Shown one piece after another: positions 35,036-43,039 of a DNA stretch of 64,000 bases. The translations under genes and the position numbers were made by a program. Source of the DNA: Trebonia sp963785645 (GTDB lineage: Bacteria; Actinomycetota; Actinomycetes; Streptosporangiales; Streptosporangiaceae); assembly GCA_963785645.1 (NCBI GenBank), contig CAWAWG010000016.1:310001-374000 (forward strand). Reading direction: 5' to 3'. The stretch's first letter is position 1, and each line of letters starts with the position of its first letter. The notes under the pieces are model-generated. The model ran no database searches. It saw only the letters and a program-made list of their open reading frames with translations, and had not been told where the DNA came from.

Positions 35036-37168
35036 ATGGATGGTGCGTTGGTGGGCTGGAGGCCGAGCAGTGGCAACGGGACGGGTGAAGAGCCCGAACC
35101 CGGCCCTGGCCTGCTCGGACACAGCCCGCTCAGACCCGGTGCTCCGGGTGCTCCTGGCAGTGCGTCGGCCGGCCGCGACCGGCACCTTCCCGGGTTCGCC
35201 AAAGGCGCGGAATGGGATACCTGCCCGCCGTCGGCAGCTCTCGCCGCCGCGCTGGAGGCCGCGTCCGGCCCGGAGTGGCGCAGTCCCGGTGCGACGCGCG
35301 ATGAGATGACCGGCCTGCTGCGGCAGTGGCAGGCCCTCGAATCGTGGGCGGCGGCCGGGAAGCTGGGCGTGCTGCGGGCGCTGATCCGCGACGACGACCA
35401 GCCGCTGCCCGGCGGCGGGTACCACGGTGACCTGCCCGAAGGCTGGACCAGGTCGCTGACCCACCAGGTCGCGCTGGCGCTGTCCATGCCCGCAGCCTCC
35501 GCCGAGAAGCTGATGTGGCTGGCCTGGAACCTGCAAGCGACCCTGCCCTGGCACCGGTGCCCTGCTGGCCAGCGGTGACCTCACCCTGGCCAAGGCGCGG
35601 GCGGTCGACAGCACTCTGAACCTGCTCAGCGACCGGACGCCGCGAGGGCGGAGGCGATGATCGTCCCCGAGCTGCCCGGCAAGACCTACGGGCAGGTGCA
35701 GAAACTCGCCGCGCAGGCCGCCGTCACCGTCGACCCGGAATCGGCCACGCGCCGCCGGGAGGACGCCGAGCGGAATCAAGTCCCGAGTGCAGGTGTTCCG
35801 CGAGGAGACCGGCGCCGCTGGGCTGTCGGGCCGGGACATGCCCACAGACCAGACGCTTGCCGCGCATGCGAGCGTCTGCGCCCGCGCGCAGGAATACAAG
35901 GAGTCCGGTGTCTTCCCTGACGATACCCGGATGGACCAGTTCCGCGTCGCCGCTTATCTCGACCTGCTAAACGGGCTTCCTAGCACGGCGAGGATCGCCA
36001 GCGGCCAGCTCATCACGGACACCCGCCTCGCCGACCCCGACGACATGACTGGTACCCGTGGCAGGATACGACCGAACCGGAGGACCCGGAGTCTGCTGCA
36101 TCCGCTCAGGCACGCACGGACATCCCTGTGAGTGCCCTGGTGCGACGGCAGCTGTCTGCCGGCGGAAGACGACAATCTACCGAGCCGCGAAGACGACGAC
36201 CCCGGTGACGGTGAGCCCGACGACGGCTTCGGTACGAGTCCTGACGACGGTCCCGGCGGCGGTCTCCAGGCGACAGGTCATCCGGCTCGCCCGAAGGCGG
36301 CCGTTCAACCCCGGATCTTCCGCCCAGGCTCACGGACCTGGTGCTCCCGCTGGCCACGCTGCTCGGCCTGGCAGAGCGGCCCGGAGAGGGCCACGGCCTC
36401 GGCCCGCTCGACCCCGCCCTGTGCCGCGAACTGGCCTCCGCCGCGATCGGCAGCCCGTGGACCCGGCTGTGCCTAACGGTCACCGACCCCGACGGCATCG
36501 CCGATCGGCCACGGCTGTGCCAAGCCGACCGAGAAAGCCAAAGCCACTGCGGAGACCGGAGCCGCGGAGACCGAGCCGCGGACAGCCAGCCGGCGCACTG
36601 CAGAGTCCAGTCATGCCCCTGCGCCTGGCAGTCGCGCGACACTGGCCCTGCCCGCCCGGGTGAACCTGCACCATCACCGCAGCCCGCCTGGCGGAAGCTC
36701 GACCGCTGCCGGGCCCCGCCCGCCAGGTCCTGGTCCGTGGTCACTCACCCGCATCGACACCCGGGCCGCCTGACGGCTATGGCACCTGGACGCTCACCCT
36801 GCCCGACGGCAGGACACCTCACCGTGGATCTGGAGCCAGTGCCCACGCTCGACATGTGACCACCGCCACGAATCGCACGCGTACCAGCCCAACGACGCCC
36901 TCCGTCACCTGGTCCAGGTCCGCGATTACGAGTGCACTTTCCCGACTTGCTCGCGCCATGCGAGAGAGTCAGCGATTTTGAGCATGCCATTCCGTACGAT
37001 AAGGGCGGTCGTACATGCGGCTGCAATGCCGGCGCCCGCAGCCGGGCCTGTCATCAGGTGAAACAGTCGCAAGGCTGGAAAGTCACCCAGCCAAGGCCCG
37101 GCTGGCATCAATGGGAAACTCCGACCGGCCACATATATACACAGAAACCCAAGCGTTACCCTATATAG
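35036..37168 (+). pseudogene. DUF222-HNH endonuclease (13E12 repeat family), decayed
   Basis: Family pieces occur in order but in alternating frames: 'MTGLLRQWQALESWAAAGKL' (DUF222), GDLTLAKARAVDSTLNLLSD, 'PELPGKTYGQVQKLAAQAAV', 'YLDLLNGLPS', LVLPLATLLGLAERPGEGHG, and the HNH end 'YECTFPTCSRHARES', 'DFEHAIPYDKGGRTC', 'GARSRACHQVKQSQGW'. The HNH catalytic text itself is readable (His-Tyr-Gln-Pro, DFEHA, Cys pairs). At least six frame changes interrupt about 2.1 kb. This family is multi-copy and variable in actinobacteria and often found as relics. ATG 35036 is the probable original start. Unlike katG, some interior stretches are diverged, favouring genuine decay. Confidence 0.8.
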
Positions 37169-37606
37169 TCGGCGGCTCGGTGTAAGCGGCAGTATCCGTG
37201 ACCATGAAGGCGGACTCATTGGCGGGGTGCATCTCTGGGTCCGTGGCCAATTCCCTAAGACCATCAGGCGACGCTGGTGTAGCTCCTGGTAGAAGGGCAG
37301 GTGATACGCGAGGTAGGTGCCCAGCAGGGGGTGCTGGTCGGCGTCCAGGCCGCGGCGGCTTGGCGGCTCGGCCAGTCCTGAGCTGGCCGCCACGTCGGTG
37401 AACCAGCGGCTGAAGCCGCCCTGCCATTCGGGCCGGTCAGATGGCTGCCAGCGCAAGGCGTGGGGGCGGAAATCGATCCCGACGTGTGCGCAGTACGCCC
37501 TGATGGTGTCTTCGGGCCGGTTCATCAAGTCGCCGGCGTCGACTATCAGGGGGTCACGCCCGGTGAGCCTTCTGCGCGGCGCGCCCCAGAGCATCAGCAT
37601 CAGCAT
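37161..37606 (-). pseudogene. C-terminal fragment of a sulfotransferase-family protein
   Basis: On the reverse strand, 'LIVDAGDLMNRPEDTIRAYC', 'VGIDFRPHALRWQPSDRPEW', 'FTDVAASSGLAEPP' and, after a frame change, 'ANESAFMVTDTAAYTEPPTI' match the last third of actinobacterial sulfotransferase-like proteins (those resembling branched-chain aminotransferase-linked hydrolases). The N-terminal PAPS-binding part is missing. Its 3' end touches the end of the HNH relic, so the two look like neighbours in a decayed patch. 37607-37776 has no gene. Confidence 0.55.
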
Positions 37607-37776
37607 GGCAGGGCGATTTTACAAGCCCGGCTGGGCCTCGGCGCCGTCGACTCGGCAACCCGGCTGCCGCGACCAGGCGGGTTGCCGATTAAGAATTGCC
37701 TTAATCCGAGCGCGGGTTCGCCGCCGGCCGGAGTTACGCTCGCTGGTACCACACCCGGGCAGGAGGGACGTTCGTC

Positions 37777-38067
37777 ATGGGCGCAGAACGCACGGAGACA
37801 TCGGAAGCGGCGGCGCTCGAGGTGCTCCGGGACGTGTGGCGCGCGCAGGCGCAGGCCGGCGCCGGACTCGATGACTGCGGCGAGTCGCACTGCCGGAAAA
37901 TGACGGACGCCGGCGTCGGCTTCGACGACTACGCGGCCGGCGGCGAGACCGACCGGGTCGCGGCGTGGCGGGCCAGGCTGGAGCGTGAGGGCAAGCGCGG
38001 CACCGCGGGCACCCTGGCCGACCTTGTCCTGCGGCCGGCGGGAACCACCGCGGACGACGAGCGCTGA
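37777..38067 (+). CDS. Small hypothetical protein upstream of coxD
   Basis: 96 residues with an AGGAGGG ribosome site 9 bases before the ATG. Mostly helical and acidic, with two Cys near 'LDDCGESHCRKMTDAGVGFD'. No signal peptide or membrane segment, and no family recognised. It lies 33 bp before coxD on the same strand, so it may belong to the CO dehydrogenase maturation operon. Confidence 0.6.
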   Translation: MGAERTETSEAAALEVLRDVWRAQAQAGAGLDDCGESHCRKMTDAGVGFDDYAAGGETDRVAAWRARLEREGKRGTAGTLADLVLRPAGTTADDER

Positions 38068-38099
38068 CCAGAGCAGGCCACGCAGTGGACCGGCAAGGG

Positions 38100-39017
38100 A
38101 TGGACCAGCCAACTGGTGAGCACGAGGCAGACGAGCAGGCAGTGGACTACCCGGGAACGGTCGCCGAGCTCGCCAAGCGCCTGCGGGAAGGCGGCTACCT
38201 CGCCGACCGCGGGCTGGCTACCAGCCTGCTGGTGTCGCTTTCGCTGCGCAGGCCCCTGCTGCTCGAAGGCGAGGTCGGCGTCGGCAAGACCGAGATCGCC
38301 AAGGTTCTCGCCGCCGTCTTCGGCCGGCGGCTCATCCGGTTGCAGTGCTACGAGGGCATCAGCACCAGCCAGGCGCTGTACGAGTGGGACTACGCCCGCC
38401 AGATGCTCCAGATCCGGGCGCTATCGCAGGCCGAGGCCACCGACGAGCGATCGGTTGACAAGCTGTTCGGGCCGAAGTTCCTGCTTGAGCGGCCGTTGCT
38501 CGAGGCGGTCAGGCAGGGCGACCGGGCGGTGCTGCTGATCGACGAGGTTGACCGGGCCGACGACGAGTTCGAGGCGTTCCTGCTTGAGGTCCTGTCCGAC
38601 TTCCAGATCAGCATCCCGGAGATCGGCACCGTCCACGCGGACACCAGCCCCGTCGTGATCCTGACCTCCAACCGGACCAGGGAACTGCACGATGCGCTAC
38701 GCCGCCGCTGCCTCTATCACTGGATCGGCTACCCGACGGCGGCGCGCGAAACGGAGATCGTCACGGTCCGCGAGCCCGGTGCGCCGGGGCAACTCGTCAA
38801 GAAGGTCGTAGCGGCCGTCCAGCGGCTGCGGGAACTGGACCTGGCCAAGCCGCCGGGGGTTGCCGAGACGATCGACTGGGTCCGCACGCTGGGAGTGCTC
38901 GGCGAGAGCGAACTGACGCCGGACGCCGCGGACGACACGCTCGGCGCGGTGGTGAAGGACCGTGACGACCTTGACCTGGTACGGGAGAACCTGGCGGAGA
39001 TCATCTCCGGTGCGTGA
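38100..39017 (+). CDS. coxD: MoxR-family AAA+ ATPase, CoxD-like (CO dehydrogenase maturation)
   Basis: 305 residues. Walker A 'LLLEGEVGVGKTEIAKVLA', 'LIRLQCYEGISTSQALYEWD' (typical of CoxD/NorQ proteins), Walker B 'AVLLIDEVDRADDEFEAFLL', sensor 'VVILTSNRTRELHDALRRRC'. In Oligotropha, CoxD is an ATPase needed to insert the Cu-S part of the [CuSMoO2] active site, acting with the VWA protein CoxE. Here coxE follows with a GTGA overlap. ATG 38100 is preferred; a GTG at 38085 is possible. It points towards, and converges on, the leftward structural cox operon. Confidence 0.9.
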   Translation: MDQPTGEHEADEQAVDYPGTVAELAKRLREGGYLADRGLATSLLVSLSLRRPLLLEGEVGVGKTEIAKVLAAVFGRRLIRLQCYEGISTSQALYEWDYARQMLQIRALSQAEATDERSVDKLFGPKFLLERPLLEAVRQGDRAVLLIDEVDRADDEFEAFLLEVLSDFQISIPEIGTVHADTSPVVILTSNRTRELHDALRRRCLYHWIGYPTAARETEIVTVREPGAPGQLVKKVVAAVQRLRELDLAKPPGVAETIDWVRTLGVLGESELTPDAADDTLGAVVKDRDDLDLVRENLAEIISGA

Positions 39018-40211
39018 AGGAGATGAGAGGCTGCCCGGGTACGGCCCCTTCGCCGCCGCTCCTTGTCGGCTTCGCCCATGAGCTGCGAGCCGCCGGGCTG
39101 CGGGTGGGCACCGGCGACGTGCTCACCTATTTCGCCGCGATGACGCCGCTTGACCCCACCGACCTGGTCGACCTGTACTGGGCCGGGCGGGCCACGCTGC
39201 TGCACCGGCACGAGGACCAGAGCCCCTACGACCAGGTATTCAGCACGTACTTCCTCGGCGCGGACGCGTCGGCGGGCAGCCGGCTCATGCTCAGCGCGGC
39301 GCCGGTGGCCGAAGCCGAGGCGGCGCTCGTGATGCCGGGCACCGAACCGGGTCCGGAGGAGAACGAGGAGCGGCCGGTCCTGGGCTGGATGGCGTCCGAC
39401 GTGGACGCGCTCAAGCACCGGTCCTTCGCCGCGTGCACGCCGGACGAGCTCGCCGCCCTGCGCCGGATCATGACGAGGATCCGGCTCACCCCGCCGCGCC
39501 GCCGCACCCGGCGGACCCGGCCGGCCACCAGCGGCGGCGCGCGAACCCGACCTGCGCAAGGCGATCAGAGAATCGATGCGCATGCACGGGGAACCGCCAA
39601 GTCAACTGTTCTTCAGCAGACGCAAAACCAAGCTGCGCCCGCTGATCCTCATTCTCGACGTCTCCGGATCAATGGCCGACTACTCCAGGCACCTGCTCCA
39701 GTTCGCGCACACGGCCAGGCAGGCGGCAATGCATGCCCCGGGTGGGGGCGCCGCCGCCGCCCGCGGCTCGCGTACCCGGGTCGAGGTCTTCTGCTTCGGC
39801 ACCAGGCTGACCCGCATCACCAGGGAACTGGCGCACCAGCGGGTCGACATGGCGCTCGAGGTGGCCACGCGGTCCGTGGTGGACTGGGACGGCGGCACCA
39901 GGATCGGCCAGTCGCTTGACACCTTCGTCAGGAAGTGGGGCCGGAACGGCCTGTGCCGCGGCGGCGTGGTGGTCATCTGCTCCGACGGACTCGACCGCGG
40001 TGACCCCGAGGTGCTCGCGAAGGCGATGGAGCGCCTGGACCGGCTGTGCCACCGCATCGTGTGGCTGAACCCGCACAAGGGCGACAACCGGGATTTCCGG
40101 CCGAGCACCCTGGGCATGATGGTGGCGGCACCGCACATCGACCTGCTGCTATCCGGCCATGACCTCGCCAGCCTGGAAGAGCTGGCCGCCGCGCTGCCGG
40201 CACTGAACTAG
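39014..40211 (+). CDS. coxE: VWA-domain protein, CoxE-like, frameshifted
   Basis: About 398 residues after repair. The N-terminal CoxE domain 'LLVGFAHELRAAGLRVGTGD' and 'DPTDLVDLYWAGRATLLHRH' is followed by a basic linker and a von Willebrand A domain with the MIDAS motif 'ILDVSGSMADYSRHLLQF', 'VFCFGTRLTRITREL' and 'DGGTRIGQSLDTFVRKW'. Partner of CoxD in Cu insertion into CO dehydrogenase. One extra base near 39530-39543 separates the linker from the VWA part (repair reads REPDLRKAIRESM). GTG 39014 overlaps the coxD stop; ATG 39023 is an alternative start. Confidence 0.88.
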
Positions 40212-40229
40212 GCGAACAGGAGAGCAACC

Positions 40230-40676
40230 GTGATCCGGCTCGGCTCACTCGCCGGCTACCCGTTCGAGGGCCCGCGGCTGCTCGGCGGCTGGACGCCCCC
40301 GCCGGTCGCCGCGGTGTACGCCGTCATGTACAAGCCGGAACCCGGCGCGAAGCCGGAGAACTACGCGGTCATGTACGTGGGGCACGCCGACGACCTGTCC
40401 GCCGAGCGGTTCCCGTTCAGGCACCCCCGCGCCGCCTGCTGGATCCGGCGGGCCGGCTCCCAGTGGAAGGTCTACGTCTGCACCTACGAGGTGCCCGGCG
40501 GGACGAGCGCCCACCGCGAGCAGATAGCCCGCGAACTGATCGCCGTCTACCGGCCCGGCTGCAACGAGCAGCAGTACGACCACGCCTGGAAGGACGAGTG
40601 GATCGGCGAGTACTCAGCCGCCCCTACCACCGCTCCCGTGACCCGCCGCGGCCCCGATCACCGGCCGAAGAACTAA
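40230..40676 (+). CDS. GIY-YIG-like domain protein downstream of coxE
   Basis: 148 residues from a GTG at 40230 with AGGAGA just upstream, 18 bp after coxE, so part of the same operon. 'AVYAVMYKPEP' and 'NYAVMYVGHADDLSAERFPF' followed by 'HPRAACWIRRAGSQWKVYVC', 'HREQIARELIAVYRPGCNEQ' have the spacing of the GIY-YIG fold (VYxVxY...YVGxxDDL...H...W...EReLI..YRPxCN). Catalytic Arg and Glu of true nucleases cannot be placed with certainty, so it may be a non-nuclease relative. I know no described role for such a protein in CO dehydrogenase maturation. Confidence 0.6.
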   Translation: MIRLGSLAGYPFEGPRLLGGWTPPPVAAVYAVMYKPEPGAKPENYAVMYVGHADDLSAERFPFRHPRAACWIRRAGSQWKVYVCTYEVPGGTSAHREQIARELIAVYRPGCNEQQYDHAWKDEWIGEYSAAPTTAPVTRRGPDHRPKN

Positions 40677-40877
40677 AACCATTATCCCGAACGGTGGCGG
40701 CTGACTGTTCGCGGGTGCCATTTCCCGCTTGTCGGAGGGACGAGCCCGACCAGGTGCTATGGCAGGTCTTCGTCGGGGTGGCCAGAACTCCCTGGCCATT
40801 ATTCCCATGGTTATGTCGCCGGGCTGGATGGTGCTTGGCGGGGTATCGGGGCCTGGATTCTTAAGGAAGGACGGCGA

Positions 40878-41010
40878 TCCGCCGCCCCCCCCTCCTCTTC
40901 TCTCCCCCCCGCCCACCCCCCTAACCCCCCCCTCATAAAACAAAAAAAATAAAACCACCAAAAAATACGCCTTTCTTCTTCTCCTTCTCCTTTTCTTGCC
41001 TTTCTTCAGG
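40878..41010. other. Homopolymer-rich low-complexity scar, likely assembly artefact
   Basis: Runs of C (up to eight), then A-rich, then a pyrimidine tract of T and C (40973-41009) replace the surrounding balanced GC-rich sequence abruptly. No codon structure survives; the reverse frame reads EKEKEKKKG-FF. It lies exactly where the 3' end of a leftward gene and the convergent operon end should meet. It looks like noisy read ends joined at a gap. Confidence 0.7.
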
Positions 41011-41014
41011 GGGC

Positions 41015-41367
41015 GCTCGAAGCCGACGGCGGACAAGCAGCCGGGAGCGGCGGGTGCCCGAGGCGGGCTTGGCGGGCTCGGGGACCTCGGGCAGCGGCTC
41101 GCGCGGCGTGACGCCGGTGACGATGCCCTCGGCCATGCCGTACAGCAGCGGCAGCGCCCCGGCGACCACGCCGCCGGTCCGGTTGATGTGGTCCACGCCC
41201 GGCATGATCAGCCCGGCGTCGTCCACGATGCCGTCGACGAGGCCGGCCGCGGCCTCCAGCTTGGCGCCGATGCGGTCGAGCAGCGTGCCCGCCCAGTACA
41301 GGTAGACGGCCAGGCCCGCGATCAGCGAGACGATGACGATGACGGTCAGTACGACGAGCACGGTCAT
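41015..41367 (-). CDS. Small membrane protein 5 of the cox operon, 3' end lost
   Basis: At least 110 credible residues. One N-terminal transmembrane segment (TVLVVLTVIVIVSLIAGLAV and on to YLYW) then a soluble, helical part 'LLDRIGAKLEAAAGLVDGIV' and 'PLLYGMAEGIVTGVTPREPL'. The C-terminus merges into the low-complexity scar, so the stop is unknown. ATG 41367 overlaps the upstream gene's stop (ATGA). Same plan as the four preceding small genes: N-out or N-in single span with a cytoplasmic or periplasmic amphipathic tail. Function unknown. Confidence 0.65.
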
Positions 41368-41639
41368 GACTTGACCTTTCCGAGTACCCGGCCGAGGAAC
41401 AGGTGGTGTTCAAGGCCCTCGGCGAGCACCGCGTCCACGCCGGTGGCGACCTGCGGGATCAGCACGGTGCTGGCGGTGTTGGCCTTCGCCGCGGTCAGCG
41501 TCCCGGCGATCGTGTCAACCCGGTGGTCGATCCGCTTGATCAGGTAGATGAGCAGGCTGAGCAGTGCCGCGACGGCCACGACGACGACGAAGCCGACGAT
41601 GATGGCCGATACCCACAGGGTGTGCTCGGTGGGGTTCAT
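41364..41639 (-). CDS. Small membrane protein 4 of the cox operon
   Basis: 91 residues. After MNPTEHTLW comes one long hydrophobic span 'VSAIIVGFVVVVAVAALLSL' and LIYLI, then 'KRIDHRVDTIAGTLTAAKAN' and a tail ending VLGKVKS. No cysteines or motifs that suggest a cofactor. Two bases separate it from the upstream gene and it overlaps the next by 4 bp, so it belongs to a tightly packed operon. No family recognised. Confidence 0.75.
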   Translation of the reverse strand: MNPTEHTLWVSAIIVGFVVVVAVAALLSLLIYLIKRIDHRVDTIAGTLTAAKANTASTVLIPQVATGVDAVLAEGLEHHLFLGRVLGKVKS

Positions 41640-41641
41640 CG

Positions 41642-41884
41642 CTACCCTCCCAGCCGGTGCCGGCCGCGCTGCAGCCCGGCGATGATGATGGTGGCGTGCT
41701 CGATGGTGGTGCTCAGCGCGCCGAGCGGCGCGGTATTGCGGACGGCGCCTTCGAGCGCGGCGTTGATCTTCGGTGCCTCGTCGCCGATCTGCCGGGCGAG
41801 CACCAGGATCGCCGTCACGAGGACCACGACGGCGAGCAGGACGACGCCGCCGATCACGTAGCCGATGGTCCAGTCGGTCGTCAT
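41642..41884 (-). CDS. Small membrane protein 3 of the cox operon
   Basis: 80 residues: MTTDWTIG, one hydrophobic span 'YVIGGVVLLAVVVLVTAILV', then a short amphipathic tail 'RQIGDEAPKINAALEGAVRN' and 'TIEHATIIIAGLQRGRHRLG'. Spacing of 3 bp from the upstream gene's stop. Similar in size and layout to its neighbours. Unknown function. Confidence 0.75.
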   Translation of the reverse strand: MTTDWTIGYVIGGVVLLAVVVLVTAILVLARQIGDEAPKINAALEGAVRNTAPLGALSTTIEHATIIIAGLQRGRHRLGG

Positions 41885-41887
41885 CTC

Positions 41888-42116
41888 CTACACCCCCTCG
41901 CAGAAGTCGCGGACGGGCTTGAGGTTGGCGTTGACCGAGGTCAGCCGGGCGGGCACGGTCGACGTCAGCTGGTCGACAAGCTGGACGCCGCCGGTGACGG
42001 CGCGCGAGGGTGCCGCGGATCGCCCGCAGGTGGAACACGATCCTGATCAGGCCGACCGCGGTGAAAACGATGATCAGGCCCGCGACGGCGATGGTCATCC
42101 AGGCTGCTGCTGGCAT
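41888..42116 (-). CDS. Small membrane protein 2 of the cox operon, frameshifted
   Basis: About 75 residues after repair. MPAAAWMTIAVAGLIIVFTA starts a single transmembrane span; the tail reads RAIRGTLAR, then after one extra base near 42000, 'VTGGVQLVDQLTSTVPARLT' and 'SVNANLKPVRDFCEGV' with TAG at 41888-41890. The repaired tail has the same helical, hydroxyl-rich character as its neighbours. Confidence 0.65.
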
Positions 42117-42132
42117 GGGTTCCTCCCCTTCG

Positions 42133-42387
42133 CTAGCCGAGCAGTTTCGCGACGGAGCCCGCGTAGCGGACCGCGCCGACCTTGACTTCTTCGATGGTCT
42201 TGTCCGTGACGGCCAGGCCGTCGGGGACGCCCTGGAGCTCGCCGATCAGGGCGACGCCGCCGGCCAGGATGTCGTCGCTCGCCGCGCGGATCCGCTCAAG
42301 GGCCGCGAGGACCCGGTTGAGCAGGTAGATCACGACGGGCAGGACCACCACGAGCAGGATCACGTTGCCGATCCACCACAGGACCAT
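42133..42387 (-). CDS. Small membrane protein 1 of the cox operon
   Basis: 84 residues. A single span 'WWIGNVILLVVVLPVVIYLL' is followed by an amphipathic helix 'NRVLAALERIRAASDDILAG' and 'DKTIEEVKVGAVRYAGSVAK'. It begins 30 bp after coxG, with AGGAGG before the ATG. First of five consecutive genes of this type. No family recognised. Confidence 0.75.
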   Translation of the reverse strand: MVLWWIGNVILLVVVLPVVIYLLNRVLAALERIRAASDDILAGGVALIGELQGVPDGLAVTDKTIEEVKVGAVRYAGSVAKLLG

Positions 42388-42416
42388 GGCCGCCTCCTTT
42401 CGCTTAGCTCACGGTT

Positions 42417-43010
42417 CTAGGCCGATACGGGGGGCTGGTAGGGCAGGAAGAACCGGCGGAATACCCGCATCAGCGCCATCCGCGCGGCCCGCACGGCGAT
42501 CGTGAAGCCCTGGGCCGAGGCGGTCCCCGCGGCGGCGATCTGCTCCGCCGTCTCGCCTCGGTCGAGCCGCTCGATCCGGTCCTGCATGTTCGCGGAGAAG
42601 TCGCGCATCAAGATGGCGGAGACGTCGGAGATCATGCCGCGGCCGTACTGCGCCGCCGCGCCGGCCAGCTGCAGGTCCTGGGTGACGGCGACCTTGGTGC
42701 CGCGGCCCTTCGGCGACAGCGTGGCGCCGACCACCATCGATGCCTGGCCGCGGCCCCGCTCGTCGGCGCCCGCCGCGTGCACCACGATCCGCTTGGCCGC
42801 CTCGTCCCGCTCCTTGACGGCGGCGGTGCCGGTGAACTGGAGCCGGACCGGTCCCATCCGGATCGCGACCTTGCCCTCGTAGTTGTCGTCGCCGAGGTCC
42901 TTGGTCAGTTCCGCGCCCGGCAGGCAGGACGCCACCTGCGGGATGTTGTCGAAGAACCGCCATACCTTCTCGACCGGCTCCGCGACCTCGAAGTCGTTGC
43001 TGATTATCAC
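42417..43010 (-). CDS. coxG: CoxG, SRPBCC-fold protein of the CO dehydrogenase locus
   Basis: 197 residues from a GTG at 43010. START/SRPBCC fold: 'FEVAEPVEKVWRFFDNIPQV', 'ASCLPGAELT' (the CLPGA signature of CoxG), 'YEGKVAIRMGPVRLQFTGTA', 'PKGRGTKVAVTQDLQLAGAA'. The C-terminus carries 'AVRAARMALMRVFRRFFLPY', an amphipathic basic-aromatic tail suited to membrane contact. CoxG links the enzyme to the membrane; its hydrophobic cavity has been connected to quinone handling in mycobacterial CO oxidation. It lies between the CoxF-like gene and five membrane proteins on the same strand. Confidence 0.92.
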   Translation of the reverse strand: MIISNDFEVAEPVEKVWRFFDNIPQVASCLPGAELTKDLGDDNYEGKVAIRMGPVRLQFTGTAAVKERDEAAKRIVVHAAGADERGRGQASMVVGATLSPKGRGTKVAVTQDLQLAGAAAQYGRGMISDVSAILMRDFSANMQDRIERLDRGETAEQIAAAGTASAQGFTIAVRAARMALMRVFRRFFLPYQPPVSA

Positions 43011-43039
43011 CGCCGCACCGCCTCTCTCACCTTGTCCTG

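Noticed and set aside
40973..41009. Purine/pyrimidine tract as a triplex-forming or regulatory element
   Set aside because: Its neighbours are runs of C and A with no codon structure, which points to an assembly scar more than a biological element.
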